DNA of 64,000 bases from Hyposmocoma kahamanoa (lineage: Eukaryota; Arthropoda; Insecta; Lepidoptera; Cosmopterigidae). The translations under genes and the position numbers were made by a program. Below are positions 24,201 to 36,559 of the stretch, one piece after another. Where the stretch lies: NCBI RefSeq assembly GCF_003589595.1, contig NW_020653945.1, positions 8,344,803-8,408,802 of the forward strand, read 5' to 3'. How positions within the stretch are numbered: position 1 is the stretch's first letter; every line of letters begins with the position of its first letter. The notes beneath the pieces were generated by a model that searched no databases, was not told the origin of the DNA, and worked only from the letters and a program-made list of their open reading frames with translations.

Positions 24201-27200
24201 AAGGTGACAATTCTTTCATCGCTCGATAACATCAAAAGTTTTTATTGTGACAATAAATAGATTATCAGTGATATAAATAGGGTCCGTTTTAGTTCTCATA
24301 ATACGGCTCCCATTCGCGGCTTTGCGTCGCATTTGACAGGCGATGCGAGCTGTGAAATTGAGTTCAATTTTTGAATATAAAGGCTCGTCTCAAGACTGTG
24401 ATTAAAGTTTTTTTAAAGGGGATTATTTACAGTTTGTTTAGCTGTACTAATGCTTAGGCTGTCATGTGAGTAGTTCAAAAATTTGGATTGGAAACTTATT
24501 TAAAAGAACTTGAATAATACTTTTTCTTACTTTCTTTTCTTTTTCTACTTTTTCTTACGCTTTGACTACTTTTAATCGGATATTGGCCTCCCAGTTTATA
24601 ACTACAAATCTTTGCACCATTACTAACTAGTAGATACATTGCCGTATAATATTTAATATAATAATAGTTTTATAAATAGCATTTATATATTTCAAAAATT
24701 TGGATCACAGCACATTTATAACATATAGGTTAAAGATTGACAAGAGATGATCCTAGGCTCTCAAAATAGGGTAACCTGAGACAGAGGAGTCTGTATTCCT
24801 CCATGTCATAAATGCAATATGCAAATTTTTGAATAGGAAAATTTTTTAATGTTAATATAATATTTTCTTCAACCTTTTCTGCTTTTTTTCTTCTTCTTTC
24901 TTTTTTTTCTTTCTTCAACCTTTTCTACATTTTTCTGCTTTCCGGAAACCATTATGGTTTCCGGAAAGCATTGCAATAGTAATTCTTAGGTGGTCAAATA
25001 ATCGAATTCTCTATACGACCAAAGCAACGAAATTTACCACGGGGCACTACCAGGAATACCCAGACCAGAACAAATCATAAAAGATCATTTCCCAATTTGG
25101 TCTTACCGGGAAACGATACCTATTCTTGTAGAGCCTACAGTAGTGCTAACCGATACGCCACCGAAGTAATCAGATGTCATATTTTATGTCACCTACTAGT
25201 TCATTTAAATATCCATACTTATTACATTTCCTGTAATTATGCGCGATATATTGTATTACATTACAATATAATACGTTACACATATGGATATACGTAATAT
25301 CCATACAAGTGATGTGTAGGAACCGTATAATAGCCACAGAGCGTCGATATGTGGAAAAATATCGCAAAATGCATAATTTTTCATCCGATTTCACTTGAAT
25401 GCTCTTGTCAAGTATATTTCGATGGTTCGCTTTGATGTCGTATGTTTACTCGATACATTTGATATTAGGTACTATTATGTGAAACTACGAAAAGAAATCT
25501 GAAAGCAAATTATCGAGTTCTTAGGTTTTCGCGATTACACATTGGAAATGAAACCATTTTTTAAGATCTATGTTTCGGGTCCTTTACAGGTCTTATGGTC
25601 ACGGTTGTCTAATACCTTTACTAGGACATGGAACCTGCATAGGGCCCAAAACGGTTTTTTGTAAGTATACGCGATTTAGATCCGAAAATGTTTTGTTTCC
25701 TATGAACGCAAGTCAGTCCGGATAGTAGAGTTGTATATGATAGTAAACGTTTTTTTTTGGCACCTGATGGTAAACTGTCTTGCCTGTTAACCTCTTAACA
25801 ATTACAGTGCTATTCAGAGCTTTAAATTGCAAAGGTCTGGGGGCACTACCACTGCGCCTGTCACCCTGAGACATAACTTGACAAATCCCATGTGCCTGTA
25901 ATTTCACTAGCACCCTTACCCTTCGAAACTGGAACAGAGTAATGCTGACATTACCGCTTGGCGGCAGAAATAGGTAAGGTGGTACGATAACCTTGGACGA
26001 ACTTTTTCACAAGAAGCTCTACAGTTACTAGAAATAAACTACTACGTGAAATATAGATAGATAGATAGATGCACTTTATTGCTTACACACAAAAACAAAA
26101 ACGTACATAACTAAGAAGTAATGAAAGGGCAAAGGCGGTATTATCGCTGAGAGCTATCTTTTCCAGACAACCTGTGAGACAGAGGAAAAATAAACAGAGA
26201 AGGAAACGTAGTGTGTCTGTGGTAAAATTGTAAATACCTTCATAAAAACTTGCATTTCATTAGGGAATAATAAATAACCATATTGTAATCCTTGTATACC
26301 TACTATACATATATGTATATATGAATATACATAAATAAGCTTATACTTACGAATAAATATACTTACAAGTTGAAGACTAAGACCGCGCCGAAAGATTTTT
26401 GCATTCAAGTTTTTAAAAAAGGAAGCGAATTAGAATGTCGGATTTCAGAAGGAAGTTCGTTACATAATCATGCAGCCTGAATCGCAAAGGAATTTTCGAA
26501 ATAATCTGGCGGGTGAAAGGAGGCTTTAGTATGTGACCCTGGGATCGATCCCACATTTAGTTTAATTTCCATTAAGTTTCTGTATTAACGGTCAATAGAG
26601 GTTATTTTAATGTGTTATTATTTATTACTCAGGTGTAGAAATAACTAGAATTTTATTTGCACAGTGTTTAATCACGAACAATTCTCAAAATTCCCTCGAG
26701 TAGGCTAGATTTGAACTAGCACGTGTTTGCCAGTCCGGGGCTAATCGGTCTCCCAATTGAGCTACGGAACAAATCAGCAGACCTCTTCAGTTTCTCTATG
26801 AGCTTGTTGCCTATTTTTTGAGTTTTTAATTTAAACGGCTTTCTGTCGCAGCGCCAACTTATGAGAAACCTATGATACTCAATATGGCGATTTTTAATTT
26901 TCCTCAGAGATACACTCCCGATTGAAATAGTGGTAGATTTCAAATTTTAATTGTAAATTAAACACACTAATAGTTTGTTGAAATGCAATCTGTTGTGTAA
27001 AGAGCCCATTTAATAACAGCTTTTCTACGTAATTAGTGCCGCAGAATTATTGACTGCTGCGCAGGCGCAGGCAAACTGCGTTAATCAACTGATCGTAATC
27101 ATTAATTAGAACGAGGAACTTATTGAAGAAATATAGTTTTAAACTGCTATACTTAACATTACAAAGAATACTTTATAGTATTAGGTCATACTCACATTAT

Positions 27201-30200
27201 AGCTCTGTAATTTATTAGGAAATAGGATATACAATTATTTTATTTACGAATACATGCAACTCTGATAACATCACCAATTTTTGCACGGAAGTGGTAAATT
27301 TGTTGTTGTACATTAAAAATATGTAACTGTATGCATAACTGTACTGCTACAAGCAAAATAGGCGCCTAGATGTCGAGTTGTGGACACCAGCTAAACACAC
27401 CATTAAAAATCTATATTAGATTTTTTTTATAATAAAATCAAGTGACGGGACAAACAAGTCTTGCGTCTGATGGTATATTACACGCCTGCCCATAGTTACG
27501 GATCTTTGCGATTTAAAAAACGCAAAGATCCTTAACTACGGAGGGGCACTACGGCGGCGCTTTAAATCGCAAAGATCTGAGGGGCATTGCCACTGGGCCC
27601 TTCACACTGAGACATAAGTTGAAAAGTCCCATGTCCCTGTAATTCCACCAGCACCCTTACCCTTCAAAACCAGAACACTGCAATGCTGACATTACTGCTT
27701 GGCGGTAGAAATAGATAAGGTGGCAGTACTTCCCTGGACGAACTCTTTCACAAGGAGCTCTACTGCTACTGATAAAAATCTATAACTATTTTTGTACCTT
27801 GAAAGCCACTACAGAAACTGGGCGCACATGGTTTAAATTGCCTTTGGGTTCCACCGCTTAACAATAAATAAAAATGGAATTATCTATGTCACATGGTAAC
27901 CCACAAATAAATGTTGTGAAAAAAATAAAGCTTGCACTAACCCATCGAGTATTTAACCAGCACTAACCTAACATTCATATTTGAAATTTTAAAATAAGAA
28001 ATTCGAGTATTCAAATAGAAAGGAAAAAATACGGGGAAGTTGCCAGACAAGTTTTCCCGCGAAAAAATATCGGAATATTAAATGATTGAAGAAAAATTAC
28101 AATCTAAGATCTGGCAGTATGGCTAATTAGAGGCCATAACATGCCTCGAAAGGCGTAAAATTTGACTACTCGCATAGAAAAGGAATACCTAAACTAATGC
28201 AATACGCTCTTCGTCGTTGTACTGTGTTATGGCAATGTGTAGTGACGTAACGCATTGTGCGCTTGTGCCGATGCCACGCTACACCGCTCACACGCAGTCA
28301 TCAACGATCAATTAATTTGTTCTTGTGCGCATACGTTAATACTCTTATTAATTTATGTAAACTGATAGATAGATTTTAATTTTCTTTTATGAAGTGGCAG
28401 ATCAAAACCGGTAACATCAGAATTTGTAGACAGTATGCTAGTTGACCTCGACGTATATATCTCGGCCGGATTAAATGATGACCTCAAAAAAAAGATTCAA
28501 TGACTAAATGAATATTAGCGGAGCAAGCAAAAGCGGTATGATAGAAATGTAAAAGCAAGCGGTGGGTATACGATAGGTACCTTAGAAAAAATGGAATATC
28601 ATATGGTTAATCAGGTACCATACAAAAAAAAACAAATTATCGTTTAGTACAAGCTTAGACAAGTAGTCAAACTAAGCCATAATAAATAATCCGCCATTGC
28701 TCCCTGCATTTTTATTTTATTTATTTTTATTTTTTTAATGTACTGTCAGCAAAGTTGCAGTCTTACCGGTCTCAAAAGCAATGTTGTTTGCAGGCAGAGA
28801 ATGTAGCTAGCCAAACCTTTACTTTGTGCACGCTATTTTTAAGATAAACTTTTGTTTATAACTGAAATATTGTGTAACCCTTAAGCACCTTTGGTTGGTG
28901 ACCCTTAAGGTGGTAGATAAAGCATCAACTTTGATGACAATAAGATAGGCTTGATGGATAGTGAAGATGCGTACGAGGTAGGTACACGGTCGTCTTAGAT
29001 ACCTGTTTACTCTGGCCGTAAAAACATCCTGACAATACAATTCGAGAAATGCAGAACCTAATGATTGTTGAAGCTTTGTGCGAGTCCGTAAAACATCTAG
29101 GTAAAGTATAAGGGTGTAATCACTCATCTCTTTTAGACCTGGTGATGGAAAGGAATTTGTGAAATTGAATCACATAAAACCAGTGTGTTTACATTCATAA
29201 TCACTAGATCTGTAGATGACATAGATGGCACGTTTACAATTGTCTCTTTGGACGAACGGTTACCATGCTGCACTGCTATTTTTAAAATCTCTTTCTTAAA
29301 TATTCGTTAACAGTACCTACACACCTACTGGGCTCATAAATGTGCTTAAAATAAATATGAAACTTATTCGACCTATGGAAGTTAATAAAATGTTTGAGTA
29401 TTGAGTGTTAAATATTAACACAAGTAGTTCTTATTAATCAACAATAATTTCCACCACCTACAGTGACAAATCTATTTTTCTGGGTCTGAATAGACTCATA
29501 TTTTACTTTTTATCTCTCGTAATAGTGATAAAGGTTAACGGTGGAATGACACGATAAAGATAATCAAGGAATTGCATTCTTTTGCACTTTTTTTTTGTAA
29601 TTGTTTCGATAAATGTTCCTATTCACCCCTATAATACAATCATCTGATGATTATCTGTACATACAAATAAATCCATTCTCTCACTCGAATAAGGATATAT
29701 TTAAACGAGCGCGATCCTCAAACAAAATGACATTTAAAAAATCCGTTTTTATGAAGCATCATGTTGGAAAAGGTGCATCTATTCATACTGTACACAGCGA
29801 GGAGGCTCTTTCTATGCGCCAAGGGACTCTAATCCACGCGCGTTTACGTACTGCATCCGATGCGTATTCAGTCCGAATCCGAGATTATACAAATCTAGAA
29901 AAGTCGGACCCACTTCGGATGTCGCTTGTGCACTAAGTCCGATTCGAACACGAGAAAATACATATATCGCTTGTACACCTAGAGATAAAATGATCCCTGT
30001 GACATTTACAAGTACGTATAGTAGTGCCCAAACATTTGTACGAGGGAGGATCGCAACGCAGCTACAGATTGTAAAAAAAAACAATATAATCCTAGAATAA
30101 AAGAAGCACCGCCATGCTTACAAGAAGAATAATGACATTCATTACGTACAAAGAAATTTGTATTGCTTAATGAACTTAATTTTCAAACAATTTAGAACCG

Positions 30201-30406
30201 TTGAAAAGTTATTCTTTATTAACTGCCTCCGTGGCCGAATGGTTACCATGTCGAACTGCCACGCAGAGGTCCCAGATTCGGTTCCCGGGCCGGGAGAATT
30301 ATTTGTATGGCCTACATTTATTTCTCTCGTGAGTTTGGGTGTAATTAGTGTTTGTCTATGTGTGTGTCCATGACACCCGCGACACAGGGTTTCCCTAGTG
30401 TGTGCG

Positions 30407-30437
<31 letters not shown>

Positions 30438-33400
30438 TATTTGGCAGATTGTTTTAAAGAATATCTAAGAATGACTTCTTTTTTTCCTCTTAAACAAAAA
30501 TAAATAACATCAGTAGTAGAAAAACATTTTCAGGGTTACACATTCAAACTAGACAAACAAAACATTATAGTTTTGTCATATCTGTCTATATGTCTATTAT
30601 ATGAAATTTTTCTCGTTTGTTTGTACGAGGTATTTCATGAAATTTGGTGTGATGTCTAAAACAGAAATGAATAAAAATTAAAAAAGAAATACATGTTCTG
30701 AAACGTGCACGAAAATTTACGCTTACCTTTTGCACAAAACTTCTTATGTCTCAGATTGACGGGTGCAGTGACAGTGTCCCTCAGATCTTTGCGATTTAAA
30801 GCTCTGAGTTTAAGACACAGCAACTGTTATGGACAGGCGTGTCGCTTACGCCTGGTTGTAACACAACTTGTACGTCCCGTCACTCGGTTTCATAAAAAAA
30901 ATATTTAGCTAAAAAATCTGTTTATTAAATAGAGCAGCTCACCGTTTTCCTATAACCGTAGAAATTTAAACAAAGACTCTCAGACTGTAATAGACTTACT
31001 AACCATTAAATAAATAAAAATACTGCCGTATCACTGTTATTTGACACCGTTTGATACTTCATGAGGTCGCTAATAACAATCGTTTATCACCTTGTGCCTG
31101 CGCCTGTCTCCGCATTGTCTAGCAAGGTCCACCAATGAACTCTATCAGTCACGATTTACAAGCGCCCACCTGCATTAATTGTCGTTTTGATTTGGAGTTA
31201 CAGGTAATTTATGTGCTGACAAATTCGTTCCCTTGATATTATAAAACCATGTGTAATCATACGTCAGAAGTGCTTTTGTCATATAAAAGTCATAAAAATA
31301 ATACGAAGTGCATGAAACAGATTAAGCATAAAAGTCATCGACTAATTTCGTTCGTAACTGGCTCCGTGGCCGAACGGTTACCGTGCTGGTCTGCCACGTA
31401 GAGCTCCCGGGTTTGATCCCGGGTCAGGAGAAATATTTGTATGGTCTACATTTGTTTCTCTCGTGAGTTTGAGTGTAATTTGTGATTGTGTATGTGTGTG
31501 TTCTTGGCACCCGCGATACAGGCTTTTCCTAGTTAGGGGCTATGAGTTTGTGCGTTATTATTATTATTATTATTATTATTGTAGATTCTTGAAGCCTCTC
31601 TCCTGAAAAGTTATTATTTTGCAGATGTGGCCTTATTATTATTACACAGAGTGCGAATTGTAGCATATTATTATTCTATTATTTTATGATGCTAAGCTAT
31701 ATGAACAAGTCGTGCGTCTGGTGGTAAGCGACACGCCTATCCATAGCAGTTGCAATGCCACTCAGAGCTTTAAATCGCAAAGATCTGAGGTGCACTGCCA
31801 CTGCGTCCATCACCCTGAGACATAAGTTGACAAGTCCCATGTGCCCGTAATTTCACCAAATGTTTATTTCTGTGTTTATTGACTATAACAAAAAACATCA
31901 ACATTTTGCGTTTGTCATCTTCAAGTAATGTAAAGGAGACACTTAGTCTACCAAAGACCAAAATAAAAGACGACGAGACTACGACTACCACACTTGGCTA
32001 CTCATCTGCTGTTAAGGGATAATGTAGCCGTCTTTGCTACGCGGTAGTAAAGATACATTTTTTTTTATAAAAGATAAGTGCGCTTTTGAGCTCCATCTCA
32101 CCTGATGGAAAGTCAGATGAGGTTGATGATGTAGCATGCACACTTAAATAATTCTTATTCACCCTCGCCTTGAAAAGGTCCAAGTTATAGCGTTCGGGGA
32201 ACAAGTCCGCAGGCAGGGAATTCCACTTCCTAGTCGCTCGCCATATAAATGTGGACGCGACGCGCTTCGTACGAATCTTGGGAATGTCCACAACATGGGG
32301 GTCCACAACCCTAGCCCACGTCCAGTCCCCTGATGATGGAGAATGGGGAGGGCGGAATCAAATTATGCAACTCTGCAGCTTCGCCTCTACTAATTCCGAG
32401 TCACCTATAAGCCTCTTGACACGCAAAATAAATCATCTTATTTTTTATTTTAAAAATATACTCGCAATACGCATCTATTTTTATCTATATCATTTTAAAC
32501 TCGCAATACGCATCTATTTTTATCTATATCATTTTAAAATTCAAATCTCGTTGTATACAATTTAAAACCACCGAATAAACTAACTTCTAAATGGCTGCCA
32601 ATTTAAATACTTTCAATTATAAATTATTATATTATTAATTAAGAAGTAACTGTCACATAAGTGAAATAAAAAGATAAAGCTGACCTTAATCTGTACAAAT
32701 TAGTTGGTGATACGGTTTTATTAAGCAATTAAAACAAACTGGCATCAATCAGCCGACTTAAGAAATTAATATTCAATTATCGGCTTAACTTAATGTAGAT
32801 ATGAGTTGCGTTATCCTATACGTACCTAACTTATGTTATGTTTTTATAAGTACTTTAGGATGGGTTTCATGTTATTAAAGTCAGGTTTATTTTTCGTGCT
32901 ATCTTCCCAGAGTTGGTCATTTTTACTTACGTTGTCAATGGATTTGCATTTATTGTCTTTACACTGAGCTCTCGACTGTCGAATGATTATCTAATTAATA
33001 TATTTCTTATAACACAATCATGGTTAATAATAAAATAGAAAGAATAACTGTAGAGCTAGAGATGCTCAGTGTTTCCAAATCAATGTATTGCCCTCCGGAA
33101 CAATGCGTACAGTACATGTATAATCCATCCAAATCTTTAAGTTTTCTGCAACTAAATATACGCAGTATTAATAAAAATTTTGACCAATTTAGACTTCTAT
33201 TAGCACAAATTAAAGCTCCATGTGATGTCATCGTGTTGACTGAGTGTTGGCTGCAAAAATCACCATACATACCTACTTTATCTGCATACGAATCCTACTA
33301 TACTAAACGACGTATAAATCAAAACAGTGGTATTGTGTTGTACGTACGTAGGGGGCTAAACTGTAACGTATACGAGTTTACTTCTCTTATAGGTGCGAAC

Positions 33401-36400
33401 TGTCTTGTTTGTAAGATGGGAACTGAGCTTGCTCTAGTTTCCATCTATAGATCACCCTCAATACATAACATAGATACTTACCTAAATAGTCTCAATGATC
33501 TTTTATCGAGTTTGAATTCCTTTCCCTTTATAGGCGTAGTGGGAGATGTTAACGTGGACATAAAGGATGACAGCACTGACTTGCGATCTGATCAATACCT
33601 GGACTTGGCTGCTTCACATGGCCTTTTGCCTGCGCATACCCTTCCAACTCGAGAAGAAAACTGTTTAGATCACGTTTTGTTGAAATCCAAAATGTCTTCT
33701 GTTACCATGGTGATTCAGTCAGATATCACAGACCACTATCCTGTACTGTTGTCGACGCAGTTTGGATGCAGTCTGTCTCATATTTCCCACACACGTACTA
33801 AATTGGATCAAAGTGCTATTGTCCAGGATATCATTGAGTCTGATCTTTCAGAAGTGTTGTACTCTTGGGACGTGAATGCTGCGGCAAACTTGTTGGTATC
33901 GCGTGTATCAGACATAGTCAAAAAACATACAAAGGTCTTTACTATCACTCGTTCTAAAAGGATTATTAAAGCCTGGATAACTCCGGGCCTACTACGCTGT
34001 ATCCGCAACAGAGACTCTATGCACAGGAAACTTAAGAGAGACCCTAACAATATTATACTTAAAATAACGTATACGCGATATAGAAATTTCATTAATAAAC
34101 TCCTTAAAACCTTAAAAAGATCTTACTTGAAATCACTTCTAATGAATGCCAAAAACAATGCTAAGGCGACTTGGGATGCAGTCAAAACCATTACAAATAT
34201 AAATTCTAGAATTAATCCGTCTGATTCTTTGCTCAAATTACATTCCGACCCGGTAACGTCAGTAAACTCAGTCAACCAGTTTTTTGCTGGTATAGGGATC
34301 GATTTAGCGAATAAAATTCAACCATCTTTGTCTGAAGTTAGCCGCCTTCGTCTGGCTCAATCTCCATGTGCAGAATCATTCGCTGTTTTGGATGTTGACA
34401 ATGGGGAAATTGAAGGGTTGATTTTGAGCCTGCGTAACAATTGTGCGGTTGGTTGGGATGGTATTTCCTCGTCCATTTTGAGGTCGGCGCGTCATGTTCT
34501 GGTTCCATTACTTACCCATATCTGCAACTTGTCCCTTTCTACTGGGATATTCCCTAACGTATTTAAAAGAGCGCTGATACATCCTATTCACAAATCTGGA
34601 GACAATGACGTCGTTAATAATTATAGACCGATCTCCGTTCTTCCGGCTATGTCGAAGATACTGGAGAAGGTACTAAACTATCGATTAACTAACTACCTGG
34701 AATCAAAACACTTACTTTCTAGTAACCAATTCGGCTTCAGACAGGGAAAATCCACCAATGACGCAGTGTCTGCGCTAATTAACGATGTTATCTCCCACCT
34801 TGATAAGAAAGACAAATGTCTCTGTATATTTCTAGATATTACAAAAGCTTTCGACACGGTCTCCATCCCTTTACTTCTGTCAAAATTAGAAACATTGGGT
34901 ATTAGAGGTACCCAACTGGATATTTTCAAAAATTATCTATCAGACCGCTCGCAGGCTGTTAAGATGGGGAGTTATGTTAGTTATGATGAACGACTTACAA
35001 TTGGCGTTCCGCAAGGAAGTATTCTCGGACCTACCCTCTTTACTGTGTATATTAATGACCTGTGCCAACTTCAGCTTCCAAATTGCAGGATCTACACCTA
35101 TGCTGACGACACTGCCCTGCTAATACATGGCAATACATGGGAAGAAGTGCGTTTACTGGCTGAGAATGCTTTTACTGCAGTAATGAGATGGCTAACCTCT
35201 AATCTACTCACTCTTAACATATCTAAAACCGTATTTATGCCGTTCGCTCACAAGCGGGTTTCCATTCCACCCACTTCTACATTTCTTATAAAGGCCCATA
35301 CCTGCGAAACTCCAAGTCATAACTGTACTTGTCCTTGCATTGCAGCCACCAGTCAGGTGAAATATCTCGGTGTCATTATTGACCAAACCCTTAGTTGGCG
35401 CAATCACATAAATTATTTGAATACGCGTGTCCGTAAACTAATATATGTCTTCAAAAACCTCCGACAAGTGGCTGATGCTGACACCCTCTACATGACTTAT
35501 TCTGCCCTTTGTGTATCCTTGCTCACTTACTGTCTTACAGTTTGGGGTGGTGCGGCAAAAACTACTATACTTAAACTGGAAAGAGCCCAGAGGGCAGTCC
35601 TAAAAGTTATGTTTAAAAAACCCTATCGGTATCCAACTTCGTTATTATATGCCCACACCTCAGTTTTGTCGGTTAGGCAGTTATACGTACTACAAGTGAT
35701 CTTACAGAAGCATATCCTATTAAAATTTGACCCTGCTATCCTTAAGAAACGTAAAAATAATTATGTCTGTCCAAACAGGCAACATAAAACTACTTTGGCT
35801 GGAAAACACTTCCGTGTACTCAGCTCGCGTTTATATAACTCCTGTCATAGTAAAATAAATATTTACTCTCTTTCCCGTTATGAAGTCAAGAAAAATGTTA
35901 CAAATTGGCTAAAAAGTCATGACTACGCTGCCACAGAGTCGCTGTTAAGGTAATTTCATATTTGTTGCATTTTCATAGTTACTCACAGAGGCTGTCTACT
36001 TCCATTCAAACTTATGGCTTCTGACTCTCCTATTTTCAAGACCTTTTTATGTACTCAATGGCAACAATTTTAACAAACCCACATACATCTCATTTACACA
36101 CATGAACTTTCGAATCACTCAAAATACATAACACCCACACTCCACTATTTTTTGACACACTGCTCCATTACTAAACTAACATAGTTTAAGTTTCACATAA
36201 ATTACACTAACTCTTTCTTTTGCATCTTCTGTATAAGTTTTTTTTTTTAACATTACAAATTTGTCCCTTCTGGGTCCCAAATGAACAGTTATATTGTACT
36301 GGTTTTGGGACTACAGACTTCCTTTTTGTATTCTCGTAAGCCATATGCTTAAAATATACGATTGATGCTTTCCCGCCGTGGCTGCAACAGTACCATCTGC

Positions 36401-36518
36401 GAACACAGGTTAAATCCTTCCGTAGGGTCTGCATGTTGCCTGACTGGACAGCAATCAATCAATTGCTAATTAAGTATTGTAACTATCTCTCCAGTAACTG
36501 TGAATGGCTATCAATAAA

Positions 36519-36559
<41 letters not shown>

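Noticed and set aside
26154..26408. 84-codon - strand ORF with hydrophobic stretches
   Set aside because: AT-driven hydrophobic composition next to a retroposon 3' end; no motif.
26697..26772. Possible tRNA gene on the - strand
   Set aside because: tRNA-like arms without a clean acceptor stem; treated as a SINE head. A covariance-model scan would settle it.
29613..30084. Pair of 90-107 codon ORFs on opposite strands
   Set aside because: No recognisable domain, no splice context; the region has short repeated AGTCCGA-type words and may be a decayed repeat.
30408..36558. (ATT)n arrays as candidate CRISPR or satellite repeats
   Set aside because: They are microsatellite tails of SINEs and a LINE; no spacer-repeat structure.
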